DNA from: Myroides guanonis | GTDB taxonomy: Bacteria > Bacteroidota > Bacteroidia > Flavobacteriales > Flavobacteriaceae | Direction: 5' to 3' | NCBI RefSeq assembly: GCF_900114085.1 | Contig: NZ_FORU01000001.1 | Span: 310,206-374,205 of the forward strand | Length of the DNA stretch: 64,000 nt | Part shown: positions 1 through 8,175 of the stretch, piece after piece | Numbering within the stretch: position 1 is the first letter of the stretch | Layout: each line of letters opens with the position of its first letter | Translations under genes and position numbers: made by a program | Notes under the pieces: model-generated | Seen by the model: the letters and a program-made list of their open reading frames with translations, nothing else | Databases searched by the model: none | What the model was told of the DNA's origin: nothing

Positions 1-22
1 CAATTTTGTATAGCTCTATCAT

Positions 23-58
23 AAAGCTCTTATTCTTAGATGAGGGCTTTTTTTTTTA
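23..58 (+). terminator. Rho-independent terminator of an upstream gene
   Basis: A 10-bp stem with some G-T pairs (arms 23-32 and 41-50) is followed by a run of T to position 58. It reads as a plus-strand terminator for a gene left of the window. Confidence 0.6.
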
Positions 59-474
59 AGGGTAATTAATTCATTTTAGCTATTTAAATATATTCGGTAT
101 TAAGATTGAAGTATGAAATATTACTTTCAAATTAAATAGAAATATAAGAGAATTAGATTTTCCTGTTTAATTTTTCTTATCTTCTACGGATAGTAAGCTA
201 TGATGATCTTGCTGGAATTTATGGAGAATTCTGCTATCTATTCTATGTTTTTAATGTTTATTCAAATAATTTTAGCTCTTTTCTATTTTCTGAAAAATCA
301 GTAGCCTTTTGCATTCAAAATATTCTTTATATGTAATCATTGTCTATTTTATTTAGATTGGAAGCTAATTGGTGATGGATTGATATGAAAGGAACTATTG
401 AATTATTGAATGTAGGTTTGTGTAAATAATGTATAAAAGTACTTTTTGTTTATTAGCTTATTTAAATTATATAA

Positions 475-503
475 TTTAATATACTATATAAGATTTACAT
501 TTG
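475..503 (+). promoter_or_regulatory. Bacteroidota-type promoter of the thioesterase operon
   Basis: TACATTTG at 496-503 matches the -7 consensus TAnnTTTG of the Bacteroidota primary sigma factor. A weak -33 element (TTTA, 475-478) lies 17 bp upstream. Transcription would begin near 510, which supports the ATG at 569 rather than the one at 446 as the start of the first gene. Confidence 0.5.
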
Positions 504-568
504 CATTAATAGGAAATGGATTAATAAAGAGTGAGTTTAAAAACAATAACAATAAAGAGGGAAATAAT

Positions 569-988
569 ATGTCTGTAAATAAAGAATATTTTTTAGAACA
601 ATGTAAAATGTTTTGCAAAAATACATTAATGGAAACATTAGGTATTGAATTTATTGAAGTAGGTGATGATTATTTAAAGGCAAGTATGCCTGTTAATAAA
701 ATCGTTCATCAACCTATGGGGTTACTTCATGGTGGTGCCTCTGTTGCGTTAGCAGAAAGTGTTGGTAGTTCGGCTTCATTTCTTTTTATTGATCCTACAA
801 AACAAGAAGTTAGAGGTATAGAAATATCAGCAAATCACTTAAAGAGTAAGAAAGAAGGTATGGTTTATGGGACTGCCCGTATTATTCACAAAGGAAGAAC
901 CTTACATTTATGGGAAGTGAGAATTACAGATGAAGAAGATCAGTTAATATCACTTTGTAAAATAACCAATATCGTTATAAATAAATAG
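569..988 (+). CDS. Hotdog-fold acyl-CoA thioesterase (PaaI/MenI-like)
   Basis: The 139-residue product is a single hotdog-fold thioesterase domain. The family core is visible as HGG at residues 54-56 with Glu63 following in ALAES, the position of the catalytic glutamate in E. coli YdiI/MenI. The protein probably hydrolyses an acyl-CoA in the cytoplasm. The next gene, 9 bp downstream, encodes isochorismate synthase, so 1,4-dihydroxy-2-naphthoyl-CoA, a menaquinone intermediate, is the most likely substrate; that is inference from context. The start at ATG 569 is preceded by an AAAGAGGG-like ribosome binding site and gives the usual family length. A start at 446 would add 41 unrelated residues. 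A generic PaaI-type thioesterase is the main alternative. Confidence 0.85.
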   Translation: MSVNKEYFLEQCKMFCKNTLMETLGIEFIEVGDDYLKASMPVNKIVHQPMGLLHGGASVALAESVGSSASFLFIDPTKQEVRGIEISANHLKSKKEGMVYGTARIIHKGRTLHLWEVRITDEEDQLISLCKITNIVINK

Positions 989-997
989 GTTATAGTA

Positions 998-2062
998 ATG
1001 AATTTGAATGATTACTTGAATATAAATAAAGAATCTAGAAAACCTTTCGTTTTGTTTAGTAAACCTAATTCAGAGCAATTAATAGGTGTGTTTCAAGAAA
1101 ACACTAATCACTATAAAACGTCAGATTTCACAGAATCTGGATTTGTATTTGCTCCATTTCATGGAGAAGAAGCTATATTGATACCCTTAGAGTTTTCTGA
1201 AATTATATTAGAAACACACATTGAGAGTCTATTAATTGAGACTAAGACAGATGAAATTATCACAAGGAATGAGAAAGAACAAGAAGCTTTTGAAGACTTG
1301 GTTACCCGTGGAATAGAAGCAATTAAAAATGGAGATTTTGAAAAAGTAGTGCTTTCTCGAAAAGAACGTGTTAGTTTTCGTGCAGTGGAATTATTTGCAT
1401 TGTTTAAGAGGTTAAAGAACAATTATCCTACAGCATTTTGTTCTTTATTTTATCATCCAACCATTGGAGTCTGGATGGGAGCTACACCTGAGCAATTGAT
1501 AAAAGTTGAGAAAGGAGAAATTAAAACCATGGCTTTGGCTGGAACTCAAAAGAATTTGGGGCAAAAAGAAGTTGTTTGGGGAGAGAAGGAGCATGACGAA
1601 CAGGAATATGTAACAAAGTTCATAGTAGATTCATTAAAGCCCTTTATGATAAGTTTAGAGATTTCTGAACCTTATACAAAGAGAGCTGCTAAAGTAATGC
1701 ACATATGTACAGATATAAGGGGAGGGTTAAAACCAGGAGTTGGGTTAAAGCCTATTCTCAGTGCCCTTCATCCAACACCTGCAGTTTGTGGTATGCCTAA
1801 ACAAGAATCACGTGAGTTTATTTTGAAGAATGAAGGCTATGACCGAGCATATTATGCAGGATTTTTAGGAACTTTAAATTGGAACTCTGTTTTAGGAGAA
1901 AATGAAGGAACAGATTTATTTGTAAATTTAAGATGTATGGAAGTGGAGGAAACTCATGTGAACTTATTTATTGGATGTGGAATAACAAGAAACAGTGTTC
2001 CTTTTGATGAATTTGTAGAAACAGAGAACAAATCTACAACTATGAGAAAAATATTAAATTAA
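998..2062 (+). CDS. menF: Isochorismate synthase (chorismate-binding enzyme)
   Basis: Converts chorismate to isochorismate, the first committed step of menaquinone synthesis. The 354-residue protein is shorter than E. coli MenF (about 430), with a reduced N-terminal half. The chorismate-binding half carries the conserved lysine segment FEKVVLSRKERV at 114-125, a central HPTPAVCG motif, and near the C terminus GCGITRNS followed by EFVETENKS, corresponding to the Mg2+- and chorismate-binding end of the family. It sits between a hotdog thioesterase and bshB1 with gaps of 9 and 6 bp, so the three genes form one operon. Anthranilate or aminodeoxychorismate synthase is less likely because no amidotransferase partner is nearby and the sequence looks like the short Bacteroidota isochorismate synthases. 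Confidence 0.9.
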   Translation: MNLNDYLNINKESRKPFVLFSKPNSEQLIGVFQENTNHYKTSDFTESGFVFAPFHGEEAILIPLEFSEIILETHIESLLIETKTDEIITRNEKEQEAFEDLVTRGIEAIKNGDFEKVVLSRKERVSFRAVELFALFKRLKNNYPTAFCSLFYHPTIGVWMGATPEQLIKVEKGEIKTMALAGTQKNLGQKEVVWGEKEHDEQEYVTKFIVDSLKPFMISLEISEPYTKRAAKVMHICTDIRGGLKPGVGLKPILSALHPTPAVCGMPKQESREFILKNEGYDRAYYAGFLGTLNWNSVLGENEGTDLFVNLRCMEVEETHVNLFIGCGITRNSVPFDEFVETENKSTTMRKILN

Positions 2063-2068
2063 ACGTTT

Positions 2069-2785
2069 ATGAAGTTAGATATAGTAGCATTTGGAGCACA
2101 TCCAGATGATGTAGAATTAGGATGTGGTGGAACTTTAGCAAAAGAAATCTCTTTTGGAAAAAAAGTAGGAGTAGTGGACCTAACACATGGAGAGTTAGGA
2201 ACTAGGGGAAGTGCTGAGATAAGAGATATGGAAGCTAAAGCTTCAGCTAAAATAATAGGATTAGAAGTTAGAGAGAATTTGGGTTTTCGAGATGGCTTTT
2301 TTGTCAATGATGAAAAACATCAGTTGGAAGTTATAAAGATGATTCGAAAATACAGACCTGAAATTGTGTTGTGTAATGCAATTGATGACAGACATATCGA
2401 TCATGGAAAAGGAAGTAAGTTGGTTTCCGATGCTTGTTTTTTGTCAGGATTAAGAAGGATAGAAAGTACTTTAGATGGAGAAAATCAAGAGCCATGGAGG
2501 CCTAAGTTGGTCTATCATTATATTCAATGGAAAAACATTGAACCCGATTTTGTAGTAGATGTAACAGGTTTTATTGATATAAAAATGAAGGCGGTTATGG
2601 CTTACAGTTCTCAATTTTATGACCCTAAATCAAATGAGCCAATAACTCCAATCACTTCTAAAAACTTTTTAGATAGTATACTTTACCGCTCTCAAGATTT
2701 GGGAAGGCTAATTAATGTTGAAAATGCAGAAGGATTTACAGTTGAAAGGTATTTGGCTGTCAATAGCTTAGGAGATTTGATTTGA
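2069..2785 (+). CDS. bshB1: Bacillithiol biosynthesis deacetylase BshB1
   Basis: A 238-residue zinc-dependent deacetylase of the LmbE/PIG-L family that removes the acetyl group from GlcNAc-malate in bacillithiol synthesis. The zinc and catalytic motif AHPDD lies at residues 10-14 (His11, Asp14), and the third zinc ligand region DDRHIDHG at 106-113 supplies His109 or His112. Length and the opening MKLDIVAFGAHPDD are typical of BshB1. It is the third gene of the thioesterase-menF operon, starting 6 bp after menF; the link between menaquinone and thiol genes is positional only. The tRNA-His promoter begins 16 bp after its stop codon. Confidence 0.93.
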   Translation: MKLDIVAFGAHPDDVELGCGGTLAKEISFGKKVGVVDLTHGELGTRGSAEIRDMEAKASAKIIGLEVRENLGFRDGFFVNDEKHQLEVIKMIRKYRPEIVLCNAIDDRHIDHGKGSKLVSDACFLSGLRRIESTLDGENQEPWRPKLVYHYIQWKNIEPDFVVDVTGFIDIKMKAVMAYSSQFYDPKSNEPITPITSKNFLDSILYRSQDLGRLINVENAEGFTVERYLAVNSLGDLI

Positions 2786-2801
2786 TTTTGTTTTAAAATT
2801 A

Positions 2802-2832
2802 TTTGTAAGGTATAGAATAATCTCTATATTTG
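2802..2832 (+). promoter_or_regulatory. Promoter of the tRNA-His pair
   Basis: TTTG at 2802-2805 and TATATTTG at 2825-2832 are separated by exactly 19 bp, a full match to the Bacteroidota housekeeping promoter (TTTG-N19-TAnnTTTG). The first tRNA begins at 2851. Confidence 0.8.
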
Positions 2833-2850
2833 CACTCGTTAAACAGAAAC

Positions 2851-2925
<75 letters not shown>

Positions 2926-2950
2926 CAACTTAAGAAGTAATGTTTAACAC

Positions 2951-3025
<75 letters not shown>

Positions 3026-3026
3026 C

Positions 3027-3057
3027 AAAGCGGTTTACGTAGTAAGCCGCTTTTTTT
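3027..3057 (+). terminator. Terminator of the tRNA-His transcript
   Basis: An 11-bp GC-containing stem (arms starting AAAGCGGTTTA and TAAGCCGCTTT, one G-T pair) around a 5-nt loop is followed by a run of T. It lies directly after the second tRNA-His. Confidence 0.8.
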
Positions 3058-3068
3058 ATTTTATATAT

Positions 3069-3635
3069 ATGCGTTTAGTTCAAGAAACAACCTTTTCTGG
3101 TATTGAGTGGGCAGTAAACAAACTAGAAATAGGAGAGTTTGTAGATTGTGTTTTTGAAAACTGTAATTTTAATGAAGCCGATTTAAGTCGGTTTGAGTTT
3201 GAAGATTGTGTTTTTAAAGATTGCAACCTCAGTATGATTAGTGTTGTTGCTACTTCCTTTAGAAAGGTAACTTTTGAGGACTGTAAGATAATGGGGGTTC
3301 ACTTTAATAAAATACAGCAATTTTTGTGTGATATGCTTTTTGTGAGTTCTAATTTAAGTTATTCAGTCTTTTATGAACTAAAAGTAAAAGGACTTCAATT
3401 TGAAAACTGCAAGTTACTACAAGCAGATTTTTCTCAATCTGAATTGAAAAGTGCTGTGTTTAAAGACACAGATTTGTCAGGCGCTGTGTTTAATGCTACG
3501 GATTTGTCTATGGCAGATTTTAGAACAGCAATTCAATTCCAGATCAATCCAGAGGATAACACATTAAATAAAACCCTTTTTTCTAAAGAAAATGTATTGG
3601 GATTAGTAAAACATTTACCCATTAAAATAGAGTAG
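3069..3635 (+). CDS. Pentapeptide-repeat protein
   Basis: The 188-residue protein consists largely of A(D/N)LXX-type five-residue repeats, for example FENCNFNEADLSRFEFEDC near residues 29-47 and a second block with TDLSGAVFNATDLSMADF near residues 137-154. These fold as a right-handed quadrilateral beta-helix. Many repeats carry Cys (EDC, DC, NC) at turn positions. Relatives include the Qnr/McbG type that mimic DNA and protect gyrase, but most pentapeptide proteins have unknown targets, so no resistance role is claimed. The start at ATG 3069 lies after the tRNA terminator. A longer frame begins inside the second tRNA-His and is rejected. It converges on copA. Confidence 0.85.
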   Translation: MRLVQETTFSGIEWAVNKLEIGEFVDCVFENCNFNEADLSRFEFEDCVFKDCNLSMISVVATSFRKVTFEDCKIMGVHFNKIQQFLCDMLFVSSNLSYSVFYELKVKGLQFENCKLLQADFSQSELKSAVFKDTDLSGAVFNATDLSMADFRTAIQFQINPEDNTLNKTLFSKENVLGLVKHLPIKIE

Positions 3636-3660
3636 TAATTGCTTTGCTTTTTAATTATAA

Positions 3661-3697
3661 AAAAAAGGATTGTCATTATGTGACAATCCTTTTTTGC
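3661..3697. terminator. Bidirectional terminator between convergent genes
   Basis: A perfect 15-bp inverted repeat (3661-3675 and 3681-3695) with a 5-nt loop has A-rich and T-rich flanks, so it can serve both the pentapeptide gene (plus) and copA (minus). Confidence 0.85.
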
Positions 3698-3720
3698 GAT
3701 TAGTATAACTTAATCTGAAA

Positions 3721-6255
3721 TTATAGTTTTAGATTTTTCAATCTCAATGAATTTGCAATCACAGAAACAGAGCTAAAACTCATTGCCGCTGCTGCAATCA
3801 TCGGCGATAAAACAATCCCGAAAAACGGGAACAATACACCTGCTGCGATAGGAATACCTATTACGTTGTAAACAAAAGCAAAGAACAAGTTTTCTTTAAT
3901 GTTCTTCATAACGGAATGGCTTAATTGTATCGCTTTTGGAATACCTGCTAGGTCTCCTTTTAATAAAGTGATTTCAGAGCTTTCTATAGCAACATCTGTT
4001 CCTGTCCCCATAGATATACCTATGTCTGCTTGAGCGAGCGCTGGAGCGTCGTTAATGCCATCTCCGGCCATGGCAACAATCTTTCCTTGTTCTTGAAGTT
4101 TTTTAATTTCTTGAAGTTTGTCTTGTGGGAGTGCTGATGCGATAAAATGTTTAATACCTAATTGTTTAGCGACTGCTTCAGCAGTGTTGGCATTATCACC
4201 AGTAATCATGACTACATCAATTCCTTTGTCCATCAATGTTTTAATGGCTTTCTTGCTGCTTTCTTTGATTCTATCAAAAAGAACTACATATCCTAATACA
4301 GTGTTTCCTTCGGCGATGTAGGAAACAGTTTTACCTTGTTTTTGTTCCAAGGTAACTTCTTGTGTTAATTCATTAGAAATAGTAGCACCGATATCTTTCA
4401 TTAAAGCAATATTTCCCAATGAAATTTTCTTCTTGTTCACAACACCTTGAATTCCTTTTCCTGTTTGATTGATAAACATTTTTACATCTGTAAGAATGAT
4501 TTTATCTTCCTTTGATTTAGTTATAAAAGGTTGTGCTAAAGGATGTTCACTACTGTTGTTTAAAGAAGCAGTTAAGTATAGTAAATCACTGCTGTTGTAG
4601 TTCTCTACCTTAGATATAATTTTCTCTATGGAAGGTTTTCCTTCTGTTAGTGTACCTGTTTTGTCTGTAATTAAAACATTGATTTTGTTCGCTGTTTCCA
4701 ATGAAGTAGCGTCTTTAATTAAAATCCCATTTTGAGCTCCTTTTCCAATTCCAACCATAATGGACATTGGAGTAGCTAACCCCAGTGCACATGGACAAGC
4801 AATAATTAATACAGCTAAAGCATTTACGAAGGCATAAACAAGTTTTGGATCAGGCCCCATAATTCTCCATGCAAAAAAGGTAATTATCGATACTATAATT
4901 ACGGTAGGCACAAAGTATTTGGCAACTTTGTCAGCAAGTTTTTGAATTGGAGCACGAGAGCGACTTGCTTGGTTTACCATTTCAATGATTTGAGATAATA
5001 GCGTTTCGTCTCCTACTTTTTCAGCTATCATTAAGAAACTGTGATTTCCATTGATGGTTCCAGAAACTACTTTGTCATCTTTTCTTTTGGTAACTGGAAT
5101 AGGTTCACCTGTAATCATTGATTCATCTATACTGCTTTCTCCATCTATAATACTGCCATCTACCGGTATTTTTTCTCCTGGTTTTACTCTTAATATGTTT
5201 CCTTTTACAATAGCTTCAATGGATATGCGTTCTTCTCCGTTGTCTGTAACCAAAGTAGCTTCTGTAGGCGATAGTTTTAAAAGTTCTCGAATAGCAGTAT
5301 TGGTTCGGCTATGGGCTTTTGCTTCCATAACTTGACCTAACATTACTAAAGTTAGAATTACAGCTACAGATTCAAAATATAAATGGATTCCGTGTTCACC
5401 TCTAAAATCATCTGGAAAGATAGAAGGGAAGAAGAGGGCTGCTAAACTGAAAATAAAGCCCGCAGAGGCACCAAGACCAATTAGACTGAACATGTTTAAG
5501 TTCCAAGTCTTAAATGATACCCAGGCACGTTTAAAAAAGGTCCATGTAACATAAAGTACAGGAATGCTTAACAATAGTTGCAAATAGTTAGAAATGTTAG
5601 GGGATATCCAATGAGAGATAGGATTGCTTGGAATCATTTCTCCCATAGAAAGTATAAAAATTGGAATCGTAAAAGCAATTGCAATTTTCAACTTGTTAAG
5701 CATGTCTTTGTAAGTAGTGTCTTCTGGTTCTACAGAAATCGTTTTAGCAATTAAATCCATTCCACACACTGGACAACTACCAGGTTCGTCGTAAGTTTTG
5801 TCACCTTCACAAAGCATAGGACAATAATATACAGTTTCGTAAGTCTTAGCGGGCGGTATCTGTTCTAAGTTCATACCGCATACTGGACATCCAACATTGC
5901 TGTCATAGATTTTATCACCTTCGCAAAGCATTGGGCAAAAATATTTTCCTGCATGTTCTTTTATGCTGTTTGGTACTTCTGTTTGATGCTTGTCTTCTTC
6001 TTTTATTTCAATAGGAGATAATAACTCTTGTTCCCCATTTTTGTTAGTTACAATCTCTTGTAATATATAGTTTCCTTTTTTGAGCAGAGCCATTTGTAAG
6101 GTATGCGTGGAAACCTCATGGTGCATATCTAAACTAGCTTGCTCATTTTCTAGGTTTACAATAGCTTTAATTCCATGAATTTCGTTTAGAGCATTCTCTA
6201 CACTCGTCCTACAGCCATTACAGGTCATTCCGCTAACTTTATATTCTTTTTTCAT
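3721..6255 (-). CDS. copA: Copper-translocating P1B-type ATPase CopA
   Basis: An inner-membrane ATPase exporting Cu+ (or Ag+) from the cytoplasm. From the N terminus: an HMA domain with MTCNGC at residues 10-15; two near-identical heavy-metal-binding domains at about 106-129 and 144-167, each with a [13 protein letters not shown] start and CPVCGM end; transmembrane helices from about 190; TGEP at 382; the membrane metal site CPC at 487-489; the phosphorylated Asp in DKTGT at 531-535; SSEHPLAQ in the nucleotide domain; and GDGIND in the hinge. At 844 residues it is slightly longer than usual because of the doubled domain. The CPC motif and HMA point to monovalent copper. Remnants of a second HMA gene lie just upstream (6458-6620), so a metal operon has probably shrunk here. 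Confidence 0.95.
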   Translation of the reverse strand: MKKEYKVSGMTCNGCRTSVENALNEIHGIKAIVNLENEQASLDMHHEVSTHTLQMALLKKGNYILQEIVTNKNGEQELLSPIEIKEEDKHQTEVPNSIKEHAGKYFCPMLCEGDKIYDSNVGCPVCGMNLEQIPPAKTYETVYYCPMLCEGDKTYDEPGSCPVCGMDLIAKTISVEPEDTTYKDMLNKLKIAIAFTIPIFILSMGEMIPSNPISHWISPNISNYLQLLLSIPVLYVTWTFFKRAWVSFKTWNLNMFSLIGLGASAGFIFSLAALFFPSIFPDDFRGEHGIHLYFESVAVILTLVMLGQVMEAKAHSRTNTAIRELLKLSPTEATLVTDNGEERISIEAIVKGNILRVKPGEKIPVDGSIIDGESSIDESMITGEPIPVTKRKDDKVVSGTINGNHSFLMIAEKVGDETLLSQIIEMVNQASRSRAPIQKLADKVAKYFVPTVIIVSIITFFAWRIMGPDPKLVYAFVNALAVLIIACPCALGLATPMSIMVGIGKGAQNGILIKDATSLETANKINVLITDKTGTLTEGKPSIEKIISKVENYNSSDLLYLTASLNNSSEHPLAQPFITKSKEDKIILTDVKMFINQTGKGIQGVVNKKKISLGNIALMKDIGATISNELTQEVTLEQKQGKTVSYIAEGNTVLGYVVLFDRIKESSKKAIKTLMDKGIDVVMITGDNANTAEAVAKQLGIKHFIASALPQDKLQEIKKLQEQGKIVAMAGDGINDAPALAQADIGISMGTGTDVAIESSEITLLKGDLAGIPKAIQLSHSVMKNIKENLFFAFVYNVIGIPIAAGVLFPFFGIVLSPMIAAAAMSFSSVSVIANSLRLKNLKL

Positions 6256-6308
6256 AGGTTGTGCTATTTGGGTTATTATCTCAAATTTAGAGATTTTAAT
6301 TTAATTGC

Positions 6309-6425
6309 TTAATAGGCTGTCTTTGTAATACATACAATATTCTTCATTGTTTTGATGTTTTCTAAAACATTGTCAAATAACTGATAATAAGACGTTTTAG
6401 TGATGTAAGTAAAAAAATCAGATGA
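6309..6425 (-). pseudogene. Possible C-terminal remnant of an Lrp/AsnC regulator
   Basis: On the minus strand, a frame open for 38 codons ends at 6309. Its 36 best residues (starting DFFTYITKT and ending ITKTAY) can be laid without gaps on the end of the Lrp/AsnC ligand domain: an initial Asp-aromatic, a central Tyr/Val/Leu helix pattern, an Asn-Ile pair and a late Thr. There is no start codon and an upstream stop at 6426. This is a pattern match by eye only. It lies between copA and the decayed HMA gene, where a regulator could have stood. Confidence 0.3.
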
Positions 6426-6457
6426 TTAATTATAAGCTTTCTAAATGAGTGTTATCT

Positions 6458-6620
6458 CTAAATTTCTTCTAAAATGTAATTTCCTTTTAGGAGTAATATT
6501 TTTTGAATAACGTCTTTACTTACTTTTTTCTTAAAATGAATTTTCACTTGTTTAGTGCTGTTTCAATAGTGGTTCTTATCCATTACAAGTCATTCTGGTA
6601 ATCTTGTTTTCTTTAATTAT
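6458..6620 (-). pseudogene. Decayed HMA (copper-chaperone-like) gene
   Basis: Minus-strand translation shows a broken heavy-metal-associated domain. The first part reads KENKITRMTCNG and then hits a stop; restoring one missing base continues as CRTTIETALNK, matching RTSVENALN in CopA. After an apparent deletion of about 16 codons, another frame reads KKVSKDVIQ then LLKGNYILEEI and a stop, closely matching CopA residues 47-68. The expected start codon is ATA rather than ATG. A CopZ-like chaperone gene, or a second HMA module, has been inactivated by frameshift and deletion. Related open sequence also lies at 6309-6425. Confidence 0.75.
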
Positions 6621-6720
6621 TATGTTATTTGAAGTTGCAATGCAAAACTAAGGTACTTATCACCGATGCTGTTATACAATTACTATGTTCTATTGTATAA
6701 TTTCAGTTCAACGAGGAGCA

Positions 6721-6755
6721 AAAAAAAAGGGAGCTACTTATAAAGTAATGCTCCC
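6721..6755 (-). terminator. Terminator of lgt
   Basis: A GGGAGC/GCTCCC stem extended by a TACTT/AGTA pairing is followed on the minus strand by a long T run (A run at 6720-6728 on the plus strand). It lies 25 bp after the lgt stop codon. Confidence 0.8.
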
Positions 6756-6779
6756 TAGTATATTTTTTAATTGAGAAAC

Positions 6780-7709
6780 TTATTCTTGAAAAGGTCTTTT
6801 TTTAGCCGTAGCTAGTAAAAATACACCTACAATTATGAATGGAATACTCAACCATTGTCCTGTTGTGAACATTCCTAATGCAGATTCGAATCCACCTTGA
6901 CTTTCTTTAACGTATTCAACTATAAATCTTACCAACCACAATAGGATTAAGAAAACCCCGAAAATATAACCTAAGTTCTTTCGTGCGTCGGTTTTCCAAT
7001 ACATATAGTAAAGAATGATAAAAACAATTACATATCCAAAAGCTTCATATAATTGGGCAGGATGCTTCGGTGAAACAGCCTCTAATAAATATGCAAACTG
7101 TGGTTGTGTTGCAATTGCATGATAAGCATCGTTTGCATTTGAAATACCAGTTTCTTGAATAGCTTGATTAGGAGTAAATTTATCTCTAATAAAACGAATC
7201 CCCATACTGTTGGAGGTTTCATTACCTACAATTTCAGAATTGAAAAAGTTACCCAATCTTACAAAAACTCCACCAATAGTTACAGGTAGTACAATTCTAT
7301 CTAATATCCACAAAACAGGTTTGTGAATGATCTTTTTACTGTAATACAACATTACTAGAATGATAGCAATTGCAGCACCGTGACTTGCAAGTCCACTAAA
7401 ACCAACAATTTCAAATTGAGGACTAAAGCGTACAGGTGAAATTATTTCAAACAAATGATCTTTGTAGTAATCCCAATCATAAAAGAAAACATGTCCTAAT
7501 CGAGCTCCTATTAAAGTAGCTAATACGGTATAAATAAAAAGTTTATCTAGGTTTTCTACTGTTTCACCTTCGCGATCGTAAATCTTTTTCATGATAAACC
7601 AACCGAGTCCAAAAGCAATTACAAACATAAGACTGTAAAAGCGCAAGGTCATAAAACCAAGATTAAACCCTTCGGATGGATTCCATACCATATATAATGA
7701 TTGTGTCAT
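6780..7709 (-). CDS. lgt: Prolipoprotein diacylglyceryl transferase
   Basis: Transfers diacylglycerol from phosphatidylglycerol to the lipobox cysteine of prolipoproteins, the first step of lipoprotein maturation at the inner membrane. The 309-residue protein has about seven hydrophobic segments. Recognisable family segments are GARLGHVFFYDWDYY near residue 70, SHGAA in the third helix, and the Lgt signature region GGVFVRLGNFFNSEIVG near residue 145, with the conserved Arg-Gly-Asn-Phe-Asn-Glu pattern. Length is typical for Bacteroidota. It precedes copA's remnants and follows yidD on the same strand but with a gap of about 160 bp, so separate transcription is likely. Confidence 0.95.
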   Translation of the reverse strand: MTQSLYMVWNPSEGFNLGFMTLRFYSLMFVIAFGLGWFIMKKIYDREGETVENLDKLFIYTVLATLIGARLGHVFFYDWDYYKDHLFEIISPVRFSPQFEIVGFSGLASHGAAIAIILVMLYYSKKIIHKPVLWILDRIVLPVTIGGVFVRLGNFFNSEIVGNETSNSMGIRFIRDKFTPNQAIQETGISNANDAYHAIATQPQFAYLLEAVSPKHPAQLYEAFGYVIVFIILYYMYWKTDARKNLGYIFGVFLILLWLVRFIVEYVKESQGGFESALGMFTTGQWLSIPFIIVGVFLLATAKKRPFQE

Positions 7710-7868
7710 AAGAATATTGTTAAAGCGTAAATGTAAAAATTTATTCTCTAGGATAAAAGAATGTTCTCTTATTTATATAATCACAAGAACTCAATTTAAA
7801 GAATAAGCTCATAGAAAATAAGAAAGTGGTTTACAATTTGTTTTTGCAGCCTCTAATAGGTTATCGGT

Positions 7869-8120
7869 TCAGGAATGAGTGTTTTTATCCTTTGGAGTAG
7901 GGACAGGGTCGTAGCCACTGCCTCCCCATGGATTGCAACTCAAAATTCGTTTCGCACCTAACCAGCTACCTTTAATAAGTCCGTGTGCGCGCAAAGCTTC
8001 TAAAGTATAATGGGAACAACTAGGGCTATACCTACAGGTAGGAGGAAAAAAGGGTGATATAGCGATTTGATAAAACCGAATGAGAATAAGAAAAGGAAGT
8101 ATCACTATTTTTCTAAGCAT
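7869..8120 (-). CDS. yidD: Membrane protein insertion efficiency factor YidD
   Basis: An 83-residue member of the YidD family, which assists YidC-dependent insertion of inner-membrane proteins. An amphipathic hydrophobic N terminus ([11 protein letters not shown]) leads into the family signature with its three conserved cysteines, around [10 protein letters not shown], followed by [24 protein letters not shown]. In many bacteria yidD lies by rnpA and yidC; here it lies between cysS and lgt, an unlinked position common in Bacteroidota. It starts 56 bp after the cysS stop codon with a terminator between them. Confidence 0.93.
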   Translation of the reverse strand: MLRKIVILPFLILIRFYQIAISPFFPPTCRYSPSCSHYTLEALRAHGLIKGSWLGAKRILSCNPWGGSGYDPVPTPKDKNTHS

Positions 8121-8139
8121 AAGCTAAGGGGATATAGGA

Positions 8140-8170
8140 AAAGGGTGTTTCATTTCTAAAACACCCTTTA
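8140..8170 (-). terminator. Terminator of cysS
   Basis: An 11-bp inverted repeat (AAAGGGTGTTT / AAACACCCTTT) with a short loop lies between the cysS stop and the yidD start. The T run on the minus side is short. Confidence 0.55.
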
Positions 8171-8175
8171 ATATA

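Larger units (their letters stand above)
1..568. other. Left-edge intergenic region
   Basis: No convincing gene is visible here. It holds a terminator near the left edge, presumably belonging to a gene outside the window, then about 430 bp of AT-rich sequence without a supported reading frame, then the promoter and leader of the thioesterase gene that starts at 569. A plus-strand frame open from 446 is continuous with the thioesterase, but its first 41 codons overlap the promoter and do not resemble the protein family. Confidence 0.6.
6256..6779. other. copA upstream region with gene remnants
   Basis: About 520 bp without an intact gene. From right to left on the minus strand it contains the lgt terminator (6721-6755), the decayed HMA gene and the possible regulator fragment, then the copA leader. 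No clear TAnnTTTG promoter for copA was recognised. Confidence 0.6.
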
